A DNA stretch of 64,000 nucleotides from the NCBI RefSeq assembly GCF_003259845.1, contig NZ_QLMJ01000010.1, positions 240,301 through 304,300 on the forward strand. Direction: 5' to 3'. Positions 16,916 to 25,142 of this stretch are shown piece after piece (position 1 is the first letter of the stretch; each line of letters begins with the position of its first letter). Made by a program: the position numbers and the translations under genes. Under the pieces are notes generated by a model, which was not told where the DNA came from, searched no databases, and worked only from the letters and a program-made list of their open reading frames with translations. The stretch is from Actinoplanes lutulentus. GTDB taxonomy: Bacteria > Actinomycetota > Actinomycetes > Mycobacteriales > Micromonosporaceae.

Positions 16916-17371
16916 TTGCAGATGGACGCGATTGACCAGCGAATCATTGCGTTGCTGGTGGCCGACGCCCGCGCCTCCTACGCCGAGGTCGGCGCCAAGG
17001 TCTCCCTCTCCGCCCCGGCCGTGAAACGCCGCGTCGACCGGTTGCGCTCCAGCGGCGTGATCAAGGGATTCACCGCGGTGATCGAGCCGGCCGCGGTGGG
17101 GTGGACCACCGAGGCGTTCGTGGAGCTTTTCTGCACCGGGCGGACCACGCCGGCCCAGATCACGGTGGCTGCGCGGCGGCATCCGGAGGTGGTGGCGGCG
17201 TACACGGTTTCCGGCCAGGCGGACGCTCTGGTGCATTTGCGGGCGGCGGATATCGGGCATTTAGAGCAGGCGTTGGAGAAGCTGCGCGCCGAGTCGTTCG
17301 TGACGTCCACGCGAAGCATGGTGGTTTTGTCACGCTTGGTGGAAACGCCTACGACGGTGGGGCCGGTTTAA
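16916..17371 (+). CDS. Lrp/AsnC-family transcriptional regulator
   Basis: 151 aa. MDAIDQRIIALLVADARASY begins the helix-turn-helix (VSLSAPAVKRRVDRLRSSGVI), followed by the RAM ligand-binding domain (EVVAAYTVSGQADALVHLRA). TTG 16916 is preferred because GGAGG at 16904 sits 7 bp upstream; ATG 16922 is the alternative. Role inferred from its divergent placement: amino-acid-responsive control of the dimethylargininase gene. Confidence 0.92.
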   Translation: MQMDAIDQRIIALLVADARASYAEVGAKVSLSAPAVKRRVDRLRSSGVIKGFTAVIEPAAVGWTTEAFVELFCTGRTTPAQITVAARRHPEVVAAYTVSGQADALVHLRAADIGHLEQALEKLRAESFVTSTRSMVVLSRLVETPTTVGPV

Positions 17372-17521
17372 AGGGCATATTTGGTACGAGACACGGCTTG
17401 GTCAACCGCAGCCACGGGGTGCTGTTAGCCCGAGGCGACTGACGTCCGTCCCGCCGGCGCTTCCCGCCGCCGGCCCCGGCGTCCCCTGACGCACCCGGTT
17501 CCGGGGGAGCCGCTTGCGGCC

Positions 17522-17641
17522 GGTCGTGGTGTCTCGTGACGGGGCTGGTCGTGGTGTCCCGTGACGCGGCTGGTCGTGGTGTCCCGTGACGGGGCCGGTC
17601 GTGGTGTCCCGTGACGGGGCCGGTTCTGGTGTCCCTCGTGG
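17522..17641. repeat. 25-bp tandem repeat, five copies
   Basis: Units beginning GGTCGTGGTGTCCCGTGACG start at 17522, 17547, 17572, 17597 and 17622, an exact 25-bp period. The last copy is degenerate. It lies about 150 bp past the Lrp gene. Confidence 0.88.
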
Positions 17642-17873
17642 CCGGCTGAGCAGATTGGGCTTGGCCCAGCGTCGGCCGTGCGGGGTTCGGCGTGTGCACC
17701 CCGCCGATTCGTGGCCCTGCGTGTTGAGTTGAGGCGCGGACACCCCGGACCCCGGGCCGAATCGGCTGAATGGGGCGAACGGGTCGGGCGGGCCGGGCGG
17801 GTTGAGGAAACTAGTGAGTTTGTGGTCGGCCGGACGCCCCAACCTCACAAGATCGGGCGCCCCAACCAGCTGC

Positions 17874-17914
17874 GTGTCGACTTCAGGTTCAATCCGCACC
17901 CGAATTCAACACGC
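17874..17914. repeat. GTGTCGA palindrome family, copy in mosaic B
   Basis: About 40 bp starting GTGTCGACTTCAGGTTCAAT and ending in CAACACG; a further partial copy, GTGTCGACTTACGG, starts at 17935. Confidence 0.65.
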
Positions 17915-17983
17915 CCGCCCGAAACCCGCGTTCCGTGTCGACTTACGGCGCGTCTTTGCTGCTGCAGGTCTCTTCGCCCGGGC

Positions 17984-18103
17984 GAGCCGAAGCTCAGACA
18001 TATCACGAGGGCTGCGATGACCTACCGGGCCTACAGCTCGCGTCCACCAGCCGTAGGCCAGACACCGAACCAGAGTCCGATGACCTATTTGAGCTACGGC
18101 TCG
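17984..18103. repeat. Alternating GAGCCGTAG units, second locus
   Basis: Four units (forward, inverted, forward, inverted) ending in TTTGAGCTACGGCTCG. The order and ~120-bp size match 5249-5373, but the first hairpin is badly degraded here. Confidence 0.75.
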
Positions 18104-18172
18104 TCCAGGGGCCGGGCTTCACTTCGCTCGGCGGAGCCAAAGGCAACACGCCGCGAGTGCCGTCGCCGGTAC

Positions 18173-18300
18173 GTGTCGAATCGAGGCGCATATCGAACCC
18201 GAAATCGACACGGCAGACGAATCGCGGTGTGTGTGTCGATTTTGGGTGCGGTTCGGACCCCAACTCGACACGGGGGCGGTGTTGGGGCCGTTCTGTGTCG
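18173..18300. repeat. Two full and one partial GTGTCGA palindromes
   Basis: Copies at 18173-18212 (inverted relative to the 5051 copy, sharing GAGGCGCATATCGAACCC-type sequence with it) and 18232-18272, then a partial TGTGTCGGCTTTGGG at 18294. Confidence 0.75.
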
Positions 18301-18359
18301 GCTTTGGGTGGGTCACCCTGGCTCGCAGAGAGTGGAGGGCGTCCGACAGCCGCCAACGG

Positions 18360-18610
18360 GCGGCGGCCAGCGGGCGAACATCGGCAAGCGGCGGCAAACG
18401 CGGGCGGCAATCGGCGGCGGGCATCGGCGAGCGGTGGCGAAACGCGGGCGGCGGCCGGCGGGCGAACATCGGCGAGTGGCGGCGAATGCGGGCGGCTGGC
18501 GGTGGCACCGTGCGGCGGGCGGGCAGCGGCAAGCGGCGGCAACCGGCAAGCGGCGGCAACCGGCAAGCGGCGGCAACCGGCAACCGGCGGCAACCGGCGG
18601 CGGGCGGAGC
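18360..18610. repeat. GGCGGCAA-rich repeats including a 17-bp tandem array
   Basis: At 18528, 18545, 18562 and 18579 a 17-bp unit GGCAAGCGGCGGCAACC repeats head to tail. Upstream, the longer phrase GCGGGCGAACATCGGC recurs at about 18371 and 18458, with a variant near 18410. No coding signal. Confidence 0.75.
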
Positions 18611-18740
18611 GCTGCGGAACGGCTGCGGGTGGCGAGTGGCGGTGGGGTGGTTTGGGCTTGGGGGCGCCAGGGCCGGCGGCGGGAAGCGCCGGGGCATGGA
18701 CGTCAGGGCCTCGGGACCACGGCACCTTGCGTTGGGCGTA

Positions 18741-19535
18741 CTAAAAAAGGTTGAAGGTTTTTTGCAGGTAGAGGGCTACGCCATCGTTGTCGTTCGTCTC
18801 GCAGATCTCATCCGCCACCGCCTGCAGCGCCGGGTGGGCGTTGCCCACCGCCACCGCTCGGCCTGCCCAGGTCAGCATCGGGATGTCGTTGGGCATGTCG
18901 CCGAAGGCCAGGACCTGGTCGGCGGTGATGCCGTCGCGTTCGCAGAGCCAGGCCAGGCCGGCGGCTTTGGTGACGCCGGCGGCGGAGATCTCGACCAGGG
19001 CTGACGAGGAGGAGCGGGTGGCCTCGGCCATGCCGCCCAGGGTGTTGCTGACCAGCGCCAGGAAGTCGTCGGGGTCGGCGGACGCGGAGCGGGCCAGTAG
19101 CTTGACCGCCGGCGCTGACGTCAGCTCCGACGGGGAACTGATCACCTGGATCCGGTGGTCGCCGGCCCAGCGGATCGGCCAGGCCTCCTCGTGCAGGAAT
19201 GAGCGGCCGTCCTCGACCTCGACGGCCAGGACGATGTCGGGGACGGCGTCGCGGAGGCGTTTTGTCACGTCGAGCAGGACGTCGACGGGCATCGAGTCGG
19301 CGCGCAGCACCTCGTCGGTGTGCGGGTCGTAGATGACCGCGCCGTTCGCGCAGACCGCCGGCAGCGGGTTGGGCAGCTGGTCCTGCAGCTGGTCGAGCCA
19401 GCGAAACGGGCGGCCGGTCACCAGGATGACCGGGACCGGAACCTGGGCCAGAACGTCCAGAGTGCGCCTGGTCAGGACCCGCTCGTTGTTGATCAGAGTG
19501 CCGTCGATGTCCGTGGCTACCAGGCGAAAGCTCAT
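18741..19535 (-). CDS. HAD-IIB family (Cof-type) phosphatase, second gene of pair
   Basis: 264 aa. Motif I ATDIDGTL, motif II VILVTGRP, and motif III/IV LAFGDMPNDIPML define a Cof-like haloacid-dehalogenase sugar-phosphate or nucleotide-derived phosphatase. ATG 19535 overlaps the upstream gene's TGA by one base, so the two are coupled; a GTG one codon upstream is the alternative. It is about a third identical in layout to its neighbour and probably arose by tandem duplication. Substrate unknown. Confidence 0.9.
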   Translation of the reverse strand: MSFRLVATDIDGTLINNERVLTRRTLDVLAQVPVPVILVTGRPFRWLDQLQDQLPNPLPAVCANGAVIYDPHTDEVLRADSMPVDVLLDVTKRLRDAVPDIVLAVEVEDGRSFLHEEAWPIRWAGDHRIQVISSPSELTSAPAVKLLARSASADPDDFLALVSNTLGGMAEATRSSSSALVEISAAGVTKAAGLAWLCERDGITADQVLAFGDMPNDIPMLTWAGRAVAVGNAHPALQAVADEICETNDNDGVALYLQKTFNLF

Positions 19536-20350
19536 CACCTCGACAATAGCTCGTCCAAGAACACCGCCACACCGTCCTGATCATTGGTGAGCGTCACCGC
19601 GTCGGCTTGGGCGAGCAGCTCCGGGTGGGCGTTCGCCACGGCGACCTTGCCCCAGCCGGCCCAGGCGAACATCGGCAGGTCGTTCGGCATGTCGCCGAAG
19701 ACGAGCACGTCCGCCGGATCGACGCCGACCGTCTCGGCGACCACGGCCAGGCCGGTGCCCTTGTCGACGCCGGCCGGGCAGATCTCCACGTAGTCGAGGC
19801 CGGCCTGGGTCACCGTGGCGAGGTCCGCCGGAACGACCCGGCGGGCGACCGCGAGCAGCTCGTCCACGTGGTGGTCGAACGACCGCGCGAACGCCTTGAT
19901 CACTTCGCCGGTGAGGCACTCGGCCCGGGTACGCGTCTCGACCGTCACCGGGTAACGCCAGGTCGGGTCGTAGTCACCCCAGAGCGGGGACTCGTCGTGC
20001 TCCAGCGCCTCGAACATCACCGAGAGCGGGCTGCCGATCGCGGCCTCCAGGGCGGCGAGGGCCTGCCCGAGGGTTTCGCCGGGCAACCGGGCCTGGCGGA
20101 GGTACCGCGACTCGGCCTGGTCGAGCACCCAGCCACCCTGCGCCAGCACGAGGAAGTCGGCGACGCGGATGTCGTTGCGGACCAGTGAGGTGAGGCGCGG
20201 CCCGCGGCCGGTCGCCGCGACGATGCGGATGCCCGCCGCGCGAACCCGGTCCAAGACCTCGTGGGTGTACGCCGACACCGTGTCATCCGAGCGGACGAGG
20301 GTGCCGTCGAGGTCCGTGGCGATCAGTTTGGGGAGACCGGGCTTGAGCAT
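19535..20350 (-). CDS. HAD-IIB family (Cof-type) phosphatase, first gene of pair
   Basis: 271 aa. ATDLDGTLVRSD, IVAATGRGPR and VLVFGDMPNDLPMFAWAGWG give the HAD motifs with the IIB cap between. Its GGAGG ribosome site 5 nt before the ATG is sequestered in a predicted hairpin in the leader (20356-20387), which may lower or regulate translation. It is followed by a one-base overlap with a second HAD gene. Confidence 0.92.
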   Translation of the reverse strand: MLKPGLPKLIATDLDGTLVRSDDTVSAYTHEVLDRVRAAGIRIVAATGRGPRLTSLVRNDIRVADFLVLAQGGWVLDQAESRYLRQARLPGETLGQALAALEAAIGSPLSVMFEALEHDESPLWGDYDPTWRYPVTVETRTRAECLTGEVIKAFARSFDHHVDELLAVARRVVPADLATVTQAGLDYVEICPAGVDKGTGLAVVAETVGVDPADVLVFGDMPNDLPMFAWAGWGKVAVANAHPELLAQADAVTLTNDQDGVAVFLDELLSR

Positions 20351-20355
20351 CGTGA

Positions 20356-20387
20356 CCTCCGAGGGTTTGGTGAAACCCCCGCGGAGG
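20356..20387 (-). promoter_or_regulatory. Leader hairpin that pairs the Shine-Dalgarno of the HAD gene
   Basis: On the minus strand CCTCCG pairs with CGGAGG and GGGTTT with AAACCC, with a small bulge and a 4-base loop. The GGAGG in the 3' arm is the ribosome site of the gene starting at 20350. Translational control is an inference. Confidence 0.5.
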
Positions 20388-20412
20388 GCGGAAGGAGAAC
20401 GCTACACCGGCT

Positions 20413-20444
20413 CGGCTACCAGCTGCCATGACAATTGGTAGCCG
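20413..20444 (-). terminator. Hairpin downstream of serS
   Basis: CGGCTACCA and TGGTAGCCG form a perfect 9-bp stem around a 14-base loop, 12 bp after the serS stop codon. There is no T-run, as is common in high-GC actinobacteria. Confidence 0.6.
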
Positions 20445-20455
20445 GCCGGTTGCGA

Positions 20456-21715
20456 TCACTTGACGGGTTCGAGCACTTCCTTGCCGAGGAACGGCTGGAG
20501 CGCCTTGGGCACCCGGACCGAGCCGTCGGGCTGCTGGTGGTTCTCCAGGATCGGGATCAGCCACCGGGTGGTGGCGAGCGTCCCGTTCAGCGTCGCGGCG
20601 GTCTGCGACTTGCCGTTCTCGTCCCGGTATCGGACGTTGAGCCGGCGGGCCTGGAAGGTGGTGCAGTTCGACGTCGAGGTGACCTCGCGGTACCGGCCCT
20701 GCGACGGCACCCAGGCCTCGCAGTCGTACTTGCGAGCCGCGCTGCTGCCCAGGTCACCGGCCGCCACGTCGATCACCCGGTAAGGGATCTCGACCTTGGC
20801 GAGCATCTCCTCCTCCATGGCGAGCAGGCGCTGGTGCTCGGCGAGCGCGTTCTCCGGCTTGCAGAACGAGAACATCTCCACCTTGTCGAACTGGTGGACC
20901 CGCAGGATGCCGCGCACGTCCTTGCCGTGCGAGCCGGCCTCGCGCCGGTAACAGGTCGACCAGCCGGCGAACCGCTCCGGACCGTCGTTCAGATCGAGGA
21001 TCTCGTTCGAGTGGTAGGCCGCGAGGGCCACCTCCGACGTGCCGACCAGGTAGAGGTCGTCGGCCTCGAGCCGGTAGATCTCGCTGGCGTGCGCGCCGAG
21101 GAAGCCGGTGCCCTCCATCGACTCCGGCCGCACCAGGGTCGGCGTGATCGACGGGATGAACCCGTGCTCGACCGCCTGCTGGATCGCGAGCTGCAGCATG
21201 CCGAGCTGCAGCAGCGCGCCGACGCCGGTGAGGAAGTAGAACCGCGAACCGGACACCTTCGCACCACGCTCGGTGTCGATCGCGCGCAGCGCCTCGCCGA
21301 TCTCCAGGTGGTCCTTCGGGTTGGCGATCTCCGGCTTCACGCCGACCTCGCGCAACACCACGAAGTCGTCCTCACCACCGGCCGGCACACCCGGCTCGAC
21401 GATGTTCGGCACGGCCAGGTGCGCGCGACGCAGTGCCTGCTCGGCCTCGCCTGCCGCGGCTTCCGCCGCTTTCACCTCAACCGCAAGGTCTTTGGTACGC
21501 GCTAAGAGCGCCGCCCGCTCGTCCCCTATTGCTTTGGCGACGTCTTTGCCGATGGACTTCTGCTCGCCCCGGACCGCCTCGAACCGCTGGGTGGCGGCTC
21601 GTCGCTCCTCGTCGGCGCGCAGCAGCACGTCGACCACCTCGGTGGACTCGCCGCGCGTTCGCTGGCTGGCGCGGATCAGTTCGGGGTCATCCCGGAGCAG
21701 ACGCAGGTCAATCAC
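20456..21715 (-). CDS. serS: Seryl-tRNA synthetase
   Basis: 419 aa, full length. MIDLRLLRDDPELIRASQRTRG starts the long coiled-coil tRNA-binding arm. Class II motifs follow: CYRREAGSHGKDVRGILRVH (motif 2) and NGTLATTRWLIPILENHQ (motif 3). Charges tRNA-Ser and serves selenocysteine tRNA where present. No T-box leader is visible in the 65 bp before the next gene. Confidence 0.98.
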   Translation of the reverse strand: MIDLRLLRDDPELIRASQRTRGESTEVVDVLLRADEERRAATQRFEAVRGEQKSIGKDVAKAIGDERAALLARTKDLAVEVKAAEAAAGEAEQALRRAHLAVPNIVEPGVPAGGEDDFVVLREVGVKPEIANPKDHLEIGEALRAIDTERGAKVSGSRFYFLTGVGALLQLGMLQLAIQQAVEHGFIPSITPTLVRPESMEGTGFLGAHASEIYRLEADDLYLVGTSEVALAAYHSNEILDLNDGPERFAGWSTCYRREAGSHGKDVRGILRVHQFDKVEMFSFCKPENALAEHQRLLAMEEEMLAKVEIPYRVIDVAAGDLGSSAARKYDCEAWVPSQGRYREVTSTSNCTTFQARRLNVRYRDENGKSQTAATLNGTLATTRWLIPILENHQQPDGSVRVPKALQPFLGKEVLEPVK

Positions 21716-21780
21716 GGTTGCCGAGCCTACCGGGGCGCTGGTCCGATCAGCACCCGGATATACCCCTGCGTCCCGATCGG

Positions 21781-22491
21781 CTAGAGCCGGTGTGGCTGAT
21801 CGCGGTCTCCGGGGAACTGGGCGAACGGCGCTGACGGGGTGATGCTCAGCTCCAGCGGCGCGTCCGGCAGCGGTTCCTCGTCGTCCGTCCGGGTGATCAC
21901 GCGGCGCTCGTTGTCATCCGGTTCCGGCGCGCGGTCCGAGATCCAGAGGGCGACCAAGGCGGCCGCCACTCCGGCCAGGGCGCACCAGATGCCTCGGCCG
22001 TACTCCACCACCGGCGGGTCGTCGTTGATCTGCACGCTCAGGAACCGGGAGACCAGCAGCGACTGGGAGCCGAGCATCTGAATCACCGCGAGGAGCAGGG
22101 CGATCTGCATGCCGCCGAGGCTCAGCCCGGCCAGCCGGGTGTAACGCCGGCCGGCCACCGGACCGAAAAGAGTCAGCACGACCGCGGTCACCAGCAAAAA
22201 CAGACCACCGAGGTACGCCGCGCCGGCCCCACCGAGATCGATCAGGTTGGCCGGGAACATCTCGGACTGGACCGGCTCGCCGTCGACGAAGGCGATGTTG
22301 TCCATCGTCGTGACCTGCCACTCGGAGATCAACGAGGCGAAGGCCGCGACACCGCCGATCCCGGCGACCAGGGCCGGGACCCGCCGGTCCGAACCGAGGT
22401 CGCGAAGGTACGTGAAGCGGCGGGGCTTCTCCGCCGCCTCGGGCGCACCGAACTCGATCACTGACTCGGAATCGGAGGACATGCGCTCCAT
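21781..22491 (-). CDS. Four-pass membrane protein of unknown function
   Basis: 236 aa. Hydrophobic segments at about residues 38-58, 88-112, 122-145 and 168-190, an acidic N-terminal tail with Ser/Glu, and a 45-residue charged cytoplasmic C-tail. A loop between TM1 and TM2 (EWQVTTMDNIAFVDG) is probably extracytoplasmic. No domain recognised. Starts ATG 22491 or ATG 22482. Divergent from osmC. Confidence 0.8.
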   Translation of the reverse strand: MERMSSDSESVIEFGAPEAAEKPRRFTYLRDLGSDRRVPALVAGIGGVAAFASLISEWQVTTMDNIAFVDGEPVQSEMFPANLIDLGGAGAAYLGGLFLLVTAVVLTLFGPVAGRRYTRLAGLSLGGMQIALLLAVIQMLGSQSLLVSRFLSVQINDDPPVVEYGRGIWCALAGVAAALVALWISDRAPEPDDNERRVITRTDDEEPLPDAPLELSITPSAPFAQFPGDRDQPHRL

Positions 22492-22549
22492 AATGGCCCC
22501 TTGCGTCGACTACGGACCAGCGGCCGCCGGATGGGCTAGCGTTCTGGTC

Positions 22550-22978
22550 ATGCCTATTCGTACTGCTTCAGCTCGCTGGGAAGGGAACCTCACCGAGGGT
22601 TCCGGCACTGTCAAGACCGGTAAGGGCGGCTTGCAGGGGAACTACTCCTTCAAGTCGCGTTTCGAGGAGGGCGAGGGGACCAACCCCGAGGAGCTCATCG
22701 CGGCCGCGCACTCCGGCTGTTTCTCGATGGCGTTCTCGAAGGGCCTCGCCGACGCGGGCTTCACGCCGACGTCGGTGGAGACCGTCGCGAAGGTCCGGAT
22801 GGACAAGGTCGACGGCGGCTTCGGCGTCACCGGCATCGAACTGGAGACCGTCGGCGACGTTCCCGGCATCGACGACACGACCTTCCAGAAGATCGCCGAA
22901 GGCGCCAAGGAGAACTGCCCGATCTCCAAGCTGCTCTCGCCGGGTGCTCCGATCACCCTGGTCGCGAAGCTCGTCTAG
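22550..22978 (+). CDS. osmC: OsmC-family peroxiredoxin
   Basis: 142 aa thiol peroxidase that reduces organic hydroperoxides. The two catalytic cysteines are in AAHSGCFSMAFS (near residue 59) and AKENCPISKLLS (near 126), and the N-terminal GSGTVKTGKGG loop is conserved. The ATG at 22550 (MPIRTASARWEG) is where family homology begins. A strong hairpin terminator follows. Confidence 0.95.
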   Translation: MPIRTASARWEGNLTEGSGTVKTGKGGLQGNYSFKSRFEEGEGTNPEELIAAAHSGCFSMAFSKGLADAGFTPTSVETVAKVRMDKVDGGFGVTGIELETVGDVPGIDDTTFQKIAEGAKENCPISKLLSPGAPITLVAKLV

Positions 22979-22991
22979 ATCTTTTTTGGGC

Positions 22992-23015
22992 CCGGCGCGG
23001 TTCCGGCCGCGCCGG
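22992..23015 (+). terminator. Rho-independent-like terminator after osmC
   Basis: CCGGCGCGG-TTCCGG-CCGCGCCGG, a perfect 9-bp stem followed by TTT, 13 bp past the osmC stop. A run of six T also precedes the stem. Confidence 0.8.
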
Positions 23016-23054
23016 TTTCCCATCGAACGCTGTATTCCGGGCACAATTGCGACC

Positions 23055-23408
23055 GTGCCGGTGAACATGAGTCGTGAACGGTTCGAAGAGCTCGTCGGAG
23101 ATGCTCTGGACGAGGTGCCCAACGAGTTGCTCTCCCTCATGAACAACGTGGTCTTCCTGGTCGAGGACGCCCCGCCGGACGGCGGCGACGACCTGCTCGG
23201 CCTCTACGAGGGCACGGCGCTCACCGATCGAGGCTGGGATTACGCAGGGACGCTCCCCGATCGGATCACCATTTACCGCAACGCCACGCTGCAGGTCTGC
23301 GACAGCGAGCAGGACGTGGTCGACGAGGTCGCGATCACCGTGGTGCACGAGATCGCCCACCATTTCGGGATCGATGACCAGCGACTTCACGACCTCGGTT
23401 GGGGTTAA
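23055..23408 (+). CDS. Zincin-like metallopeptidase family protein
   Basis: 117 aa from GTG 23055 (MPVNMSRERFEELVGDALDE); ATG 23067 is an alternative. VVHEIAHHFGIDDQRLHDLGW contains the HExxH zinc motif plus the downstream Asp, as in the minimal bacterial zincin family. Probably a cytoplasmic protease or chaperone-like protein; substrate unknown. The frame is open well upstream but homology starts here. Confidence 0.9.
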   Translation: MPVNMSRERFEELVGDALDEVPNELLSLMNNVVFLVEDAPPDGGDDLLGLYEGTALTDRGWDYAGTLPDRITIYRNATLQVCDSEQDVVDEVAITVVHEIAHHFGIDDQRLHDLGWG

Positions 23409-23434
23409 TTGCTCCCAGTTTCTACTCTGGGATC

Positions 23435-24178
23435 ATGCGCAGCGAACTTTTCTCAGCGGAAAACCTCGAGAAGGAATCGGCTCAGCCCGGGCTGCGGCTC
23501 CAGAACTCCAAGCTGCTCAAGGCTGAGCTGAACGGCGAATTTCTGGCCCGGACCGGGTCGATGGTGGCGTACCAGGGTCAGGTGCAGTTCGAGGCACTCG
23601 GCTCGGGCGGCCTCGGCAAGTTCCTCAAGCAGAAGCTGACCGGCGAGGGTGTGCCGCTCATGCGGGTACGCGGCCAGGGCGACGTCTTCCTGGCCGAGCG
23701 CGCCGCCGACATCCACCTCATCGACCTGGAGCAGGGTGACGCCCTCTCCATCAACGGGTCGAACGTGCTGGCCTTCGACTCGACGCTCAACTACGACATC
23801 AAGGTCGTCGGCGGCGCCGGGATGATGTCCAACGCCGGCCTGTTCAACTGCGTCTTCACCGGCGCCGGGCGGATCGCCGTGATGACGAACGGCACGCCCG
23901 TGGTGCTCAACGTCGACGCGCCGACATACGTCGACCCGCAGGCCGCGATCGCCTGGTCGGCCTCGCTGCAGACCGGGTTCCACCGGGCCGAGCAGTTCAG
24001 CTTCGGCACGCTGCTGGGCCGCAGCACCGGTGAGCGGTTCACGATGAGCTTCAGCGGCCGCGGCTTCGTGATCGTGCAGCCGTCCGAGGAGCCCCCGGGT
24101 GGCCTGGCCGGCGCCGGTCAGGGTTCGTCGAAGTCAAGCGGCGGTGGCGGCATCCTGGACAACCTCTTCGACGACTAG
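23435..24178 (+). CDS. AIM24 family protein
   Basis: 247 aa beta-rich protein. GEFLARTGSMVAYQGQVQFE, FLAERAADIHLIDLE, and the C-terminal GEGFT-like stretch match the TrpRE-like/AIM24 double-psi family. Bacterial function is undefined. The C-terminus has a Gly/Ser linker and a short acidic tail (GILDNLFDD). Its TAG overlaps the convergent pheA stop by four bases (CTAG). Confidence 0.92.
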   Translation: MRSELFSAENLEKESAQPGLRLQNSKLLKAELNGEFLARTGSMVAYQGQVQFEALGSGGLGKFLKQKLTGEGVPLMRVRGQGDVFLAERAADIHLIDLEQGDALSINGSNVLAFDSTLNYDIKVVGGAGMMSNAGLFNCVFTGAGRIAVMTNGTPVVLNVDAPTYVDPQAAIAWSASLQTGFHRAEQFSFGTLLGRSTGERFTMSFSGRGFVIVQPSEEPPGGLAGAGQGSSKSSGGGGILDNLFDD

Positions 24179-25116
24179 ACCGGGTTGCGCAGCTGCTCCA
24201 GCCAGGCCGCCGAGTCGGCGAAGTCGGTGTCGGAGAGGCCGCGCGGCGGCGCCACCGGCGACTCCGGCTGGAGCCGGTGCTTGGGATAACTACCCAGGAA
24301 CCGCACCTCGGCGCAGATCCGGCGCAGGCCCTGCAGGGCCTCGCCGAGCCGGGCCTCAGCCACGTGCCCGGTGCAGTCCAGGAAGAAGACGTACGTCCCG
24401 AGCTGCTCACCGGTCGGGCGGGACTCGATGCGGGACAGGTTGATGCCCCGCACCGCCAGCTCGGTGAGCACCGCGAGCAGCGCGCCCACCTGGTCGTGCC
24501 GGATCGAGACGGCCAGCGACGTCACGTCGTCGCCGGTCGGAGCGGCCGGCGCGCCCGGGCGGGTGAGCAGCGCGAAGCGGGTCACCGCCTCGGCCCGGTC
24601 GGCCACCTTCTCGGCGAGCACGGCCAGGTTGTTGCGGGGCACGCCGATCGGGGCGCAGATGGCCGCGTCGTACTCCCCGGCGGCAGCGCTGAGCGCCGCG
24701 GTGGCGTTGGAGAGCACGTCCACCACGACGGCGTCCGGCACGTTCGCCTGGAGCCAGTGCCGGCACTGCGCGGACGCCTGCGGGTGCGCCGCGATCGTCC
24801 GCAACTCGGCGAGCGGCGTGAGGGTCCGCGCGGCCAGCACGAACTCGACAGGCAGCAGCACCTCTCGCGTGATCATCAGCGGGCTGCCGGTGATCAGCTC
24901 GTCGAGGGTGACCGGGATGGCCCCGCCGACCGAGTTCTCCAGCGGGACCAGGGCGGCGTCCGCCTCGCCCGAACGCACCGCTTCGAGGGCCTCCGGGACG
25001 CTGCGGGCCGGGGTGCGTACCCCACGCTCGGCGGCCGGGAGGGTACGCAGAGCGGCCTCGGTGAAGGTGCCCTCCGGACCGAGGTATGCGAATCGTGTGG
25101 GCGGCGTACCGGGCAT
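24175..25116 (-). CDS. pheA: Prephenate dehydratase
   Basis: 313 aa, monofunctional. YLGPEGTFTEAALRTL and VTRFALLTR (the TRF catalytic motif) make the dehydratase domain. The C-terminal ACT domain with INLSRIESRPTGE gives phenylalanine feedback control. Converts prephenate to phenylpyruvate in phenylalanine synthesis. Convergent with AIM24 by a 4-bp overlap. Confidence 0.97.
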   Translation of the reverse strand: MPGTPPTRFAYLGPEGTFTEAALRTLPAAERGVRTPARSVPEALEAVRSGEADAALVPLENSVGGAIPVTLDELITGSPLMITREVLLPVEFVLAARTLTPLAELRTIAAHPQASAQCRHWLQANVPDAVVVDVLSNATAALSAAAGEYDAAICAPIGVPRNNLAVLAEKVADRAEAVTRFALLTRPGAPAAPTGDDVTSLAVSIRHDQVGALLAVLTELAVRGINLSRIESRPTGEQLGTYVFFLDCTGHVAEARLGEALQGLRRICAEVRFLGSYPKHRLQPESPVAPPRGLSDTDFADSAAWLEQLRNPV

Positions 25117-25142
25117 CGGGCCAGTCTATGTGTTCGGACGGT

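Larger units (their letters stand above)
17372..18740. other. Gene-free repeat mosaic B
   Basis: A 1.37-kb intergenic region with no credible gene. Frames of 200-350 codons exist on both strands but are compositionally biased products of the repeats. It carries a 25-bp tandem array (17522-17641), GTGTCGA palindromes (17874-17950 and 18173-18300), the GAGCCGTAG alternating array (17984-18103), and GGCGGCAA-rich repeats (18360-18610). It shares two families with mosaic A 13 kb away. Confidence 0.8.

Noticed and set aside
17678..18754. Long plus-strand frames of up to 358 codons and minus-strand frames in mosaic B
   Set aside because: Alanine/glycine/arginine-rich products with no domain and no ribosome site; they follow the repeats in every frame.
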